Shown here: piece after piece, positions 8,828-16,389 of the stretch
Position numbering within the stretch: position 1 is the first letter of the stretch
Layout of the letters: each line of letters starts with the position of its first letter
Source: Hymenobacter lucidus
GTDB lineage: Bacteria > Bacteroidota > Bacteroidia > Cytophagales > Hymenobacteraceae
Length of the DNA: 64,000 bases
Direction: 5' to 3'
NCBI RefSeq assembly: GCF_020447265.1
Contig: NZ_JAJADR010000001.1
Coordinates: forward strand, 434,001-498,000
Translations under genes and position numbers: made by a program
Notes under the pieces: model-generated
Told to the model about the DNA's origin: nothing
Databases searched by the model: none
What the model saw: the letters and a program-made list of their open reading frames with translations, nothing else

Positions 8828-8863
8828 GAGGACGGATTGCTTCGCTTTGCTCGCAATGACACG
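8828..8863 (-). repeat. REP-like repeat, family A, inverted copy upstream of the GIY-YIG gene
   Basis: The unit GAGGACGGATTGCTTCGC with the TCGCAATGACAC end is the reverse complement of the family-A repeat at 8241-8275, with a slightly different middle. It lies about 50 bases upstream of the GIY-YIG start, in the same orientation as the nearest unit on the other side of the gene. Confidence 0.85.
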
Positions 8864-8924
8864 GGTTTGCTGAACACATCCGAACAAAACTCACTAAATC
8901 ACCAATTCACTAAAGCCCCGTTCG

Positions 8925-8932
8925 TACCTTCG
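8925..8932 (+). promoter_or_regulatory. Possible -7 element for lpd
   Basis: TACCTTCG resembles the Bacteroidota -7 element TAnnTTTG with one mismatch and lies 33 bases before the lpd ATG. No clear -33 box is visible. The spacer upstream (8888-8912) contains the CACTAAATCACC repeat also found in the efflux operon. Confidence 0.3.
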
Positions 8933-8964
8933 CCCCAGTTGATTCTCACCGAATTCACCTTAGC

Positions 8965-10371
8965 ATGACCCAATACGACGTTACCGTCATCGGCTCCGGC
9001 CCCGGCGGCTATGTAGCGGCCATCCGCTGCGCCCAGCTCGGCTTCAAAACGGCCCTCATCGAGAAATACCCCACCCTGGGCGGCACCTGCCTCAACGTGG
9101 GCTGCATCCCGAGCAAGGCCTTGCTCGACTCGACCGAGCACTACCACAATGCCGCCCACACCTTCAAGGAGCACGGCATTGAGCTGAGCGATTTGCAAAT
9201 CAACATGAACCAGCTCATCGACCGTAAAAACGGGGTGGTGAAGGCCAATACCGACGGTATCCAGTTCTTGATGAAGAAGAACAAGATTGAGGTGCTGCGC
9301 GGCGTGGGCTCGTTCGTCGATAAAAACCACATCAGCATCACGCCCACCGAGGGCGGCGAGGCTCAGCAGATTGAAACCAAGCACGTCATCATTGCCACGG
9401 GCTCCAAGCCCACGGTGCTGCCTTTCATTGCCCAGGACAAGGAGCGCATCATCACCTCCACCGAGGCCCTGAATATCCGCGAGGTGCCCAAGCACATGAT
9501 TGTCATCGGCGGCGGCGTTATCGGTCTGGAAATGGCTTCCGTGTATGCCCGCCTCGGCGCGAAAGTGTCGGTGGTGGAGTTCATGGATTCGCTCATCCCG
9601 ACCATGGACCGCGGCCTGGGCAAAGAGCTTAAGCGCATCCTGGGTAAAATCGGCATCGAGTTTTTCCTCAGCCACAAGGTAACCGGCGCTACCCGTGAGG
9701 GCGACGCCGTGACCGTAACCGCCACCAACCCGAAAGGCGAGGAAGTGAAGTTTGAGGGCGACTACTGTCTGGTGGCCGTGGGCCGCGTGCCCTACACCGC
9801 CGGCCTCAATCTGGAAGCCGCTGGCATCGAAATGGAAGAGCGGGGCCGTATCAAGGTCGATGAGCACCTGCAGACTTCCGTGCCCGGCATCTACGCCATC
9901 GGCGACGTGATTCGCGGCGCCATGCTGGCCCACAAGGCCGAGGAAGAAGGCGTGTACGTGGCCGAAACCCTGGCGGGCCAGAAGCCTCACATCAACTACC
10001 TGCTGATTCCGGGCGTGGTGTATACCTGGCCCGAAGTGGCCGGCGTAGGCTACACCGAAGAGCAGCTCAAGGAGCAGGGTAAGGCCTACAAAACCGGCTC
10101 CTTCCCCTTCCGCGCCTCGGGCCGCGCCCGCGCCTCCATGGACCTCGACGGCTTCGTGAAAGTGCTGGCCGACAAGGAAACCGACGAAATCCTGGGCGTC
10201 CACATGATCGGGCCGCGCATCGCCGACCTCATTGCCGAAGCCGTAACGGCCATGGAGTTCCGCGCCTCGGCCGAGGACGTGGCCCGCATGAGCCACGCCC
10301 ACCCCACCTACGCCGAAGCCATGAAGGAAGCCTGCCTCGCCGCCACCGAGAACCGGGCGATTCACATGTAA
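8965..10371 (+). CDS. lpd: Dihydrolipoyl dehydrogenase (E3)
   Basis: A flavoprotein of 468 residues that reoxidises the lipoyl arms of 2-oxo acid dehydrogenase complexes and the glycine cleavage system, passing electrons to NAD+. The FAD-binding motif is [12 protein letters not shown] (residues 8-19). The redox-active disulfide is C42/C47 in [13 protein letters not shown]. The NAD-binding motif is [12 protein letters not shown]. The C-terminal dimer interface has the catalytic HAHPTYAEA. Length and motifs are normal. sucA and sucB lie 7 kb upstream on the same strand, so this may be the E3 of that complex. A decayed copy of its 3' end lies at 11.5 kb. Confidence 0.96.
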   Translation: MTQYDVTVIGSGPGGYVAAIRCAQLGFKTALIEKYPTLGGTCLNVGCIPSKALLDSTEHYHNAAHTFKEHGIELSDLQINMNQLIDRKNGVVKANTDGIQFLMKKNKIEVLRGVGSFVDKNHISITPTEGGEAQQIETKHVIIATGSKPTVLPFIAQDKERIITSTEALNIREVPKHMIVIGGGVIGLEMASVYARLGAKVSVVEFMDSLIPTMDRGLGKELKRILGKIGIEFFLSHKVTGATREGDAVTVTATNPKGEEVKFEGDYCLVAVGRVPYTAGLNLEAAGIEMEERGRIKVDEHLQTSVPGIYAIGDVIRGAMLAHKAEEEGVYVAETLAGQKPHINYLLIPGVVYTWPEVAGVGYTEEQLKEQGKAYKTGSFPFRASGRARASMDLDGFVKVLADKETDEILGVHMIGPRIADLIAEAVTAMEFRASAEDVARMSHAHPTYAEAMKEACLAATENRAIHM

Positions 10372-10400
10372 TTCTCATTCTCAGCCGCAAGGCAGCAACG

Positions 10401-10445
10401 CAACAGCGGCTGTAGCTCCTAGGAGTTACAGCCGCTGTTGTTTTG
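10401..10445. terminator. Terminator with GCGGC/AGCTCC core (family D, member 1)
   Basis: Twenty-base arms 10401-10420 and 10421-10440 (one G-U pair) with no loop, followed by TTTT. It separates convergent lpd and the DUF5694 gene. Its centre AGCTCCTAGGAGTT relates it to five other hairpins in the window. Confidence 0.8.
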
Positions 10446-10511
10446 GTGGCTGGCCCGGTAAGTAAGCGGAAAACGGCAAACTCGCAGGTTGCCCGGCTCA
10501 ACTCCGCACGG

Positions 10512-11360
10512 CTACTTTACCACGTCCTTCAGCTCCTTGAGCCGGAAGCGGGAGTCATATTGGGCAAACTCGCGCATCATGGCCGTGTGGGCCGCGCCCG
10601 CCAGCACCAGCACGCGCTGGTCGGTGGGCTCCACGGTTTTCTGCACCACCGAGTACATGTACAGGTTACGCCGGTACCACTCCGACACCAACCAAGGCCC
10701 GGCAAAGCTCTCAATACTGCCGGCCTTGTTGAACAGGTCGAGGTAGGCGCCTTTGTTCTCGTTTATGCTGCTGGGTGTGTTGAAATCGAGCAGGAGCTGC
10801 GTGAGGGTAAAGGTGCTGAGTTTACGGTTCTGGTCGGCTTCTACTTTGTTGAATGTTTCCCCAAGGCGCTGGATCAGGACATCCTGGTGGGCTTGCTGCA
10901 TGGCCTTTTGCACGCTGTCGTAGGGGAACGTGGCTTTGAGGTAATCGAAGGCGTACACGCGCGACAGGCCCGCTTTCTTGGCGGTGCGGAAGGCCAGCTG
11001 GACAATTTCGTTTTTCAGGTAGAAGTCGCGCTGGCTGGGCTTGGCGTATTTGGCCTGAATGGCCTGCTCGTACTGGCTGCCCAAGTAGAGCTGGTAAAGC
11101 GCGTCTAGCTCGGCCTGCTTGCTCCAGTCCCACTCCACAAATACCTTATCGGGGTGCCATTGGCTGAGGCGGCCAGTCATCGTCTCCAACTCGGCCTGAG
11201 CCTTGGGCGCCAGCACATCAAATGATTTCGTCTTCACGATATCAGCACCGGGGTTGTGGAAGTGGAACGTGCCCAGCAGCAGCAGCTCGGCGGGCTTGGT
11301 TTGGGCAGTGGCTCCCAGGGCTAGGAGGAGGTTGCTGAGCAGAAACAGAAATGCTTTCAT
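10512..11360 (-). CDS. Exported DUF5694-type (TraB/GumN-like) protein
   Basis: A 282-residue secreted or periplasmic protein. ATG at 11358-11360 gives a signal peptide (MKAFLFLLSNLLLALGATAQ). The mature start ELLLLGTFHFHNPGADIVK is the hallmark of DUF5694 proteins, distant relatives of the TraB/PrgY/GumN fold, where the first strand carries a G-x-x-H motif. A matching C-terminal segment VLVLAGAAHTAMMREF provides the second conserved AAH element. Proteolytic function has been suggested for this fold but is not established for DUF5694. It sits between lpd and the remnant of a second lpd, which suggests it arrived by rearrangement. Confidence 0.72.
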   Translation of the reverse strand: MKAFLFLLSNLLLALGATAQTKPAELLLLGTFHFHNPGADIVKTKSFDVLAPKAQAELETMTGRLSQWHPDKVFVEWDWSKQAELDALYQLYLGSQYEQAIQAKYAKPSQRDFYLKNEIVQLAFRTAKKAGLSRVYAFDYLKATFPYDSVQKAMQQAHQDVLIQRLGETFNKVEADQNRKLSTFTLTQLLLDFNTPSSINENKGAYLDLFNKAGSIESFAGPWLVSEWYRRNLYMYSVVQKTVEPTDQRVLVLAGAAHTAMMREFAQYDSRFRLKELKDVVK

Positions 11361-11527
11361 GGGCTTGTCTTGGAGATGGCTGCAAGGTAGGGCCACCTCG
11401 GCAGATGCTTGATTAGCCGAAGGCCACATAATGATGTAGTCGAGGCGCTATTCAGAGGCACGCTTGACGGCTACTAGTGTCGCTTTATCAAGCAAGAATA
11501 GTTTGGCCGCGCACGGTATCCTCTTTG

Positions 11528-11651
11528 ACGCGCCTCGACCGACCTCATTGCCGGTACTGGGGCTTGCATAAGCCACACCCACCCCACCTACGCCGAAGCC
11601 ATGAAGCAAGCATGTTTGGCGGCTACTGAGAACCGGGCTATTCATATATAA
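11528..11651 (+). pseudogene. Remnant of a second dihydrolipoyl dehydrogenase gene (3' end)
   Basis: Bases 11571-11651 translate to [20 protein letters not shown] plus NRAIHI and a TAA stop, matching the last 26 residues of lpd with three changes. Bases 11528-11550 match the codons around IADLIAEA, but the roughly 50 bases between the two blocks are shortened. Many codons differ only at the third base (for example CTC to TTG, GCC to GCG). The copy had therefore evolved as a functional protein before decay, and is not a recent duplicate. Even the GGCAGCAAC stretch and the terminator after the stop are shared with lpd. Confidence 0.85.
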
Positions 11652-11674
11652 TTCCAAGCCACAAGGCAGCAACA

Positions 11675-11720
11675 CAAAAGCGGCCGGAGCTACCAGGCGC
11701 CTCGGCCGCTTTTGCGTTTT
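11675..11720. terminator. Family D hairpin (member 2) after the lpd remnant
   Basis: CAAAAGCGGCCG (11675-11686) pairs with CGGCCGCTTTTG (11703-11714) around GAGCTACCAGGCGCCT, followed by CGTTTTATTTT. It corresponds in place to the terminator after intact lpd. Confidence 0.75.
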
Positions 11721-11761
11721 ATTTTGGTTTGTGTCAATACTTCTTGAGTTTTAGTACATAC

Positions 11762-12724
11762 CTAATTACCGTTAGTCGGAATATCTTGTTCCTGGCAATA
11801 GGCGGTGATATCGGCATCTGATTTAAAGTATGTGTCGCAAAACTCCTGAAGTTCTTTTTCGCTGGATTTGATGTATCTGTCATCTGCTTTCAATATTTTA
11901 TCGATTTTGTCTATAAAATTATTGAAATCTGTATTAATATGGCATAACTTATCGATGGTTTTAAAATCGAGGCCCTTGAATCTGGATTGATGTATAACCT
12001 TGCTTTCATAAGGGTTAGCCTTAAGTTCTATCACTCCTATTCCAAATGATTGATTAAGTCTACTTATCTCGTCACTTAAATTGTTATTAATTTCAAAGGC
12101 AACTAGATAACCAAAATTAGCCCAACTTGAATTTGAAACAGCTTGAAAATATGCCTGTTTTAAGTCATAGTCGTTGTGTATTTCTCGCTTTAGCTCGTAT
12201 GATGTAATCTTGAACGAGTCAGCAACGCTAGTTGACTTAATAAAGCTTTGACTGGTCTTCGTATGTAAGTTGGTAAACTCAACCCCTACCATATCCGGAT
12301 GAATCCATTTTTGATTGCTATCCTTGCTATTGGCTGATTGTTCATGATAGATTGTCTTGGATGACACATCTACACTTTTCAGGTAAGTACTAAATAGCTT
12401 ATGTAAGCTTCTCTCTTTATATAATGTTTTCTTTAGAGGCAGGACTTGTGTAGGCTGAGTTTCAGTACCCGCCACAGGAAAAATAGTTGCTTCATTTTTA
12501 CTTAAGTAGTAGCTGAAGTTTCCCTTTCCTGTACTTACCCTTTTTACACGCGAATCCCCATTTCGAATAAAATCACCTAGTAAAGCTGAGACAGTGGAAG
12601 ATGGTGTTTTGGATTGCCCAAAGTCATAATAATTGTTAAGTACTACATGGTTGCACACATCATTATGTGTAACAAGGTTGCCCATTTCTTCTAAACTTTG
12701 TAAAACAGCTTCTTTGAGGGTCAT
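11762..12724 (-). CDS. HARE-HTH and PD-(D/E)XK nuclease-like protein (HrgA-like)
   Basis: A 320-residue protein in strikingly AT-rich DNA. Residues 1-75 (TLKEAVLQSLEEMGN through GKGNFSYYL) match the winged-helix HARE-HTH domain, which is found in restriction systems and chromatin proteins. Residues 135-270 read as a PD-(D/E)XK nuclease fold: HPDMVGVEF (PD at 143-144), then SYELKREI (E177 and K179 form the ExK pair), then YFQAVSNSSWANFGYLVAF. The same pairing occurs in the HrgA group (COG2958). No methyltransferase or motor is nearby, so it is an orphan nuclease-like gene. Cleavage activity and target are unknown. Base composition and isolation point to horizontal acquisition. Confidence 0.72.
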   Translation of the reverse strand: MTLKEAVLQSLEEMGNLVTHNDVCNHVVLNNYYDFGQSKTPSSTVSALLGDFIRNGDSRVKRVSTGKGNFSYYLSKNEATIFPVAGTETQPTQVLPLKKTLYKERSLHKLFSTYLKSVDVSSKTIYHEQSANSKDSNQKWIHPDMVGVEFTNLHTKTSQSFIKSTSVADSFKITSYELKREIHNDYDLKQAYFQAVSNSSWANFGYLVAFEINNNLSDEISRLNQSFGIGVIELKANPYESKVIHQSRFKGLDFKTIDKLCHINTDFNNFIDKIDKILKADDRYIKSSEKELQEFCDTYFKSDADITAYCQEQDIPTNGN

Positions 12725-12993
12725 ATCGTAGCAAGTGTGAGATTTTGTTTCTTAGTAAAGATGCAATTATAGATTCAAAAGATCGTCTTTAATTACTACT
12801 AACCCTACCGTCGCTTGGCTTTGCCGAGTAACGCCTCCGCTCTAGCAGTTCTACTACACGCGGCTGCGGATGATGGGGGTAGCTCTTCGGGCGGATTTGC
12901 GGCGGAACTGTTCAGATGTAGAACTCACTCGATGTAGCCGAGCGGGGGCGGCCATAAGTGGCCGTTTTACAAAGTATTTCATCCGACTCTCTG

Positions 12994-13167
12994 TAGGAAG
13001 TTGCCTCTACCGCAGTACGGCGAAGCAACTTCCTACCGAATATGCTCTTCCACAACTACAACAAGCCAACTTCCTATAGGAAGTTACTTCTACCGCAGTA
13101 CTTAGGAGCAGATTAGATAGGAAGTGGTCCTTACGCAGCTACGTACGAGCAACTTCCTATAGGAAGT
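12994..13167. repeat. Cluster of TAGGAAGT hairpin repeats
   Basis: The 11-base pair TAGGAAGTTGC and GCAACTTCCTA bounds a hairpin at about 12994-13035. Two exact palindromes follow: AACTTCCTATAGGAAGTT at 13068-13085 and ACTTCCTATAGGAAGT at 13152-13167. A further TAGGAAGTGG lies near 13118. The inner parts also repeat (CTACCGCAGTAC near 13007 and 13091; a diverged TTACGCAGCTACGTACGAG near 13130). This is a tandem series of about 40-base hairpin units that abut at the palindromes. They lie just before the orphan gene at 13263. Confidence 0.85.
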
Positions 13168-13262
13168 GCTGCAAAAAAAGTGCGGCGGGCGCGGTGGTAA
13201 AAGGGTGGAGCTTACCAGAGAAATACTACCTTATGCCATTCATTAACTACTACTTACCTATC

Positions 13263-13955
13263 ATGTCAGATTCATTATTACCGGCCGGGCCGAACACTCC
13301 CAACCCCATTCGTCGCCGCAGCCAGCTGCCCGATTCGGAAGTAGCGCTGGCCGCCCTAGCTACCACCGTGGCCAAGGCCTGGCAGGCATCCGAGCTGCCC
13401 GAGTTGCTGTGGCTCACCAAGGCCGACCTGGCCGCGCAGGCCGAGGCCTTTGCCCGGCACCGCGACGCGGCCGATGCGGCCGGCGATGCCCGCACCCCAC
13501 AGTCGAAACGGCTCAAAGCCCTCGACCAACTACTGAATGCAGGTTTGCGCTACGTGAAAGGCTACTTGGCCGAAGCGCATGACGACGAAACGGCCTATTA
13601 CGGCGAGTTTGGTATCGAGAAGGCCCACCAAAAGTATGGGTTGCCCGTGGGGCGCCCCGAGCGGGTAAAAGCCGTAACCAAGCTGCTGGCCGCCCTCAAG
13701 TCCCACGGCTTCGACAAGAAGAAATACGGCACCGCCCACTGGCAACCCTTACTCACGGAGTACCAGCAGCTAGTGGAGCAAACCACCGAGACTACCGGGC
13801 AGCGCAGCGGCAAGGTGAGCAGCAAAAGTCAGGGCAAAAAGCAGGTGCGCAAAGCTCTCCAGGCCCTGATTCACCACCTCAAGGCCAACTACCCCGACAC
13901 CTTCGAGGCCCAGCTGCGGGCCTTTGGCTTCCAGAAGGAAAGCTACGGCGGGTAG
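13263..13955 (+). CDS. Uncharacterised protein with three GF-x-K-YG motifs
   Basis: I do not recognise a family. From ATG 13263 the protein has 230 residues, is mostly helical and is Ala/Lys-rich, with no signal peptide or membrane segment. The motif FGIEKAHQKYG (116-126) recurs in shorter form as HGFDKKKYG (148-156) and FGFQKESYG (221-229), each preceded by a helix such as VTKLLAALK or LIHHLK, so the C-terminal half looks like internally repeated helical units. A basic stretch (GKVSSKSQGKKQVRK, 183-197) would suit nucleic-acid binding. It begins about 95 bases after a cluster of TAGGAAGT hairpins, and a link to those repeats is plausible but unproven. Confidence 0.7.
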   Translation: MSDSLLPAGPNTPNPIRRRSQLPDSEVALAALATTVAKAWQASELPELLWLTKADLAAQAEAFARHRDAADAAGDARTPQSKRLKALDQLLNAGLRYVKGYLAEAHDDETAYYGEFGIEKAHQKYGLPVGRPERVKAVTKLLAALKSHGFDKKKYGTAHWQPLLTEYQQLVEQTTETTGQRSGKVSSKSQGKKQVRKALQALIHHLKANYPDTFEAQLRAFGFQKESYGG

Positions 13956-13990
13956 CGCGGCTGCGGGCCGTGCGTGTTATGTGTCTATTC

Positions 13991-14043
13991 CCAATACCAC
14001 CAGCGGCCGGAGCTACGAGAGCTTCGGCCGCTGGTGGTATTGG
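13991..14043. terminator. Family D hairpin (member 3), 19-bp perfect arms
   Basis: Bases 13991-14009 pair exactly with 14025-14043; the loop contains GAGCTACGAGAGCTT, itself partly self-complementary. It lies between convergent genes but has no T-run, so it is an unusual terminator or a different structural element. Confidence 0.65.
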
Positions 14044-14087
14044 GGCCGGTAGTAGCCCGGGCCGTGGTGCGGCGGTGCTGGGTCCGG

Positions 14088-14750
14088 CTAGTATTCGAGC
14101 ACGTCGTCAATCTTATAGCCTTGGGCGGTATTGATGACTTTGATGTCGCCCTTGCCGTCGGTGTTGGTGCCCAGGTCGTGAATGACGACCTCGAACAGGA
14201 AGGCGTTGAAGGACCGGCTTTCCTTGAGCTTGCACTGGCTCACCTGGGCTTTGCCGTAGCCCTCGGGGGCAAACAAAAAGCCGCCCTGCTTCACGTACCG
14301 GGTGTTGTAGCGGGCGGCCCACTTTCGCTCGAATGCCTGCCGGGCTTTGGCTGCCAGCGCGCCTTCGTCCTCGGTGTATACCAGAAAGATTGCGTCATCC
14401 TTGTAGTTCAGGTACTGCGCCGTGTAGATGCCGTCCGGGTTTTCGGATTCGCTGTTTTGCTGCTCCTTGACCTTATCGGCGAAGTTTTCCTCGATGCTGG
14501 CCACCAGCCACTGCCGGGCCCGGGTCGAATCACCGGCTATGACCACGGGGGGCGGCGGCAGGGGCTGGGCCAGGGCCCGCATCGTAACCGATTCGGAGTC
14601 CGACTTGGATTCGGTTTCCGGGTCGGGGGCAGAAACCTGCTCGGTTGGGGCCACGACGGGGGGCGAGGAGCTGGCTGGCTGGTTGGCCGGCTGGGTTTGG
14701 CAAGCAGTGAGGACCACGGCCGCGGTCCAGAATACAAGCGTAGATTTCAT
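14088..14750 (-). CDS. Lipoprotein, uncharacterised
   Basis: A 220-residue lipoprotein from ATG at 14748-14750. The signal peptide ends in the lipobox LTAC with C17 as the lipidated residue. A Pro/Ser/Glu-rich flexible tether (about residues 18-65) follows. The globular part (ARQWLVASIEENFADK onward) has no domain that I recognise; segments such as DGIYTAQYLNYKDDAIFLVYT and YVKQGGFLFAPEGYGKAQV suggest a beta-rich fold. It is divergent from the signal peptidase I gene with a 215-base gap and converges on the gene at 13263. Attachment to the outer or inner membrane facing the periplasm is inferred from the lipobox alone. Confidence 0.75.
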   Translation of the reverse strand: MKSTLVFWTAAVVLTACQTQPANQPASSSPPVVAPTEQVSAPDPETESKSDSESVTMRALAQPLPPPPVVIAGDSTRARQWLVASIEENFADKVKEQQNSESENPDGIYTAQYLNYKDDAIFLVYTEDEGALAAKARQAFERKWAARYNTRYVKQGGFLFAPEGYGKAQVSQCKLKESRSFNAFLFEVVIHDLGTNTDGKGDIKVINTAQGYKIDDVLEY

Positions 14751-14965
14751 CAACAAAGCAGTTGGGGAAGAGGAATACAGAGCTACTAGCCTAGTTGGGC
14801 AGCCGGCAAAACCAGCAGCCAACAAACCGGCGTTAGGGCCCAAGTATAGGAAATTAAAGATGCCTGTGCGGCTTGCTAGGCCTGCCAAAAACCAGCTGGG
14901 TCAGGCAACGCCGAGGCCGGAAAGCGCATCTGCCCCACCACACCTCCACTTTTAGCCTGGTTTCT

Positions 14966-16126
14966 ATGAGCTTCTTCCGATTCTGGCGCCGGGGCGCACC
15001 TTCGCCGCCACTGCCCAAGAGTGCCGCGCGCGAGTGGCGCGACGCCCTGGTGTTTGCCATTCTGGTAGCCACATTTATCCGCTGGTCGGCGGTGGAGGCG
15101 TACACCATTCCCACGCCCAGTATGGAAAGCTCCCTGCTGGTGGGCGACTACCTTTTCGTAAGCCGGCTGCACTATGGTCCCATCACGCCCCGCACGCCGT
15201 TGCAAGTGCCCCTCACGCACCAGACGCTCTGGGGTACCGGCGTGAAAAGCTACTCCGAGGCCATTCAGCTACCCCAGTTCCGATTTCCGGGCTTCTCCGA
15301 GGTGAAGCGCAACGATGTGGTCGTGTTTCACGTGCCCCACGAGCAGCAGCGCCCCGCCGATATGCGCACCCACCTCATCAAACGCTGCGTGGCCGTGGCC
15401 GGCGACACGGTAGCCATTCGCCACGGGCAGGTGTTTCTCAACGGGCAGCCCGGCCCGGTGGCGGGCCGCTTGCAGAATACCTATTTCCTGCAAGTAGATG
15501 CCCCCAACGATGCCATCCGGCAGGACCTGCGCGCCCACGGCGTAGTCGACTACAACGAGCCCGATGGCCAGCCCCGCGCCACCACCGACCCCGCCACGGG
15601 CCAGGCCGGCTTCCTTATCAGCTGCCCGGCTGCCACCGCCAGCTACCTCCGCCGCCAGCCCTACGCCCGCAGCCTCACCGTGCCCCAATACCAAGCTTCG
15701 CTGTTTCCCGACGTAGCCGACTTCCACAACCCCGCTGCCGCGCTTAGCAGCCAGCCCCGGGCTTGGCAGATTGACGATTACGGCCCGCTGCCCGTGCCCC
15801 GCCGGGGCCAGACCATTGCCCTGACGCCCGCCAACGCGGCGGCCTACTACACCATCGTGGCCCAGTACGAGCCCAATGAGGGCATCAGCTGGCAGCAGGG
15901 CATGATTTACCAGCACGGCCGGCCGCTCACGAGCTATACCATCCGGCAGAACTACTACTTCATGATGGGCGACAACCGCCACAACTCCGAGGACTCCCGC
16001 TTCTGGGGCTTCGTGCCCGAAGACCACATCGTGGGCAAAGCCGTCTTCGTCTGGTGGTCGGTAGACCCCTACGCCGACCTGCTGCACAAAATCCGCTGGA
16101 ACCGGCTGTTTCACCCTATCAGCTAA
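14966..16126 (+). CDS. lepB: Signal peptidase I
   Basis: Membrane-bound serine protease that removes signal peptides from Sec-exported proteins. The 386-residue form starts at ATG 14966. A transmembrane segment (ALVFAILVATFIRWSAVEA, about 27-45) anchors it. The catalytic serine S52 lies in IPTPSMESSLLVGD and the general-base lysine K139 in THLIKRCVAVAGD, the family boxes B and D. The C-terminal box E is GDNRHNSEDSRFWGFVP. An insert of roughly 150 residues between boxes D and E (from about NGQPGPVAGRL to TIALTPANAAAYYT) makes it longer than enterobacterial LepB and is common in Bacteroidota. It runs alone. Confidence 0.94.
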   Translation: MSFFRFWRRGAPSPPLPKSAAREWRDALVFAILVATFIRWSAVEAYTIPTPSMESSLLVGDYLFVSRLHYGPITPRTPLQVPLTHQTLWGTGVKSYSEAIQLPQFRFPGFSEVKRNDVVVFHVPHEQQRPADMRTHLIKRCVAVAGDTVAIRHGQVFLNGQPGPVAGRLQNTYFLQVDAPNDAIRQDLRAHGVVDYNEPDGQPRATTDPATGQAGFLISCPAATASYLRRQPYARSLTVPQYQASLFPDVADFHNPAAALSSQPRAWQIDDYGPLPVPRRGQTIALTPANAAAYYTIVAQYEPNEGISWQQGMIYQHGRPLTSYTIRQNYYFMMGDNRHNSEDSRFWGFVPEDHIVGKAVFVWWSVDPYADLLHKIRWNRLFHPIS

Positions 16127-16149
16127 GGTAGAGCGTTGCAAGCTGAACG

Positions 16150-16239
16150 TCATTCCGAGCCCCACGAGGAATCTCGCGTGCTGACGTTGCTTATCCCGTT
16201 ATCCTGAGCTTTGCCAAGGACCTCCCTCGCCTGAGTGAC
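16150..16239 (+). repeat. REP-like repeats, family B followed by family C
   Basis: Family B (16150-16184) starts GTCATTCCGAG and ends GAGGAATCTCGCGTGCTG; its partner lies inverted at 61001-61036. Family C (16199-16239) reads TTATCCTGAGCTTTGCCAAG and continues to CTCGCCTGAGTGAC; related ends lie at 26361-26529. The two sit back to back 24 bases after the lepB stop. Confidence 0.75.
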
Positions 16240-16250
16240 ACGCCTTATTC

Positions 16251-16298
16251 AACGCAAAAAGCCCTTTCCTGCTCGTGTGGGAAAGGGCTTTTTGCGTT
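16251..16298. terminator. Bidirectional terminator between lepB and a lipoprotein gene
   Basis: Perfect 19-bp arms (16251-16269 and 16280-16298) containing CAAAAAGCCCTTTCC and its complement, around a 10-base loop. The A and T tracts make it functional on both strands between convergent genes. Confidence 0.85.
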
Positions 16299-16389
16299 AG
16301 TAAAAGTGGCCATGGAGCAGGGGGGCAAAGTCCTTCGTCGCCGCTTGATGCGCGGAATACTCAGCCCGACAGTTCGTATTGCCGCAAGC

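Noticed and set aside
8899..10365. 488-codon open frame on the minus strand opposite lpd
   Set aside because: It mirrors lpd codons (GC-rich third positions keep the antisense frame open) and has Gly/His/Val-rich composition without any recognisable domain.
12994..13167. CRISPR array
   Set aside because: Repeats are palindromic hairpins of unequal spacing, there are no unique constant-length spacers and no cas genes.
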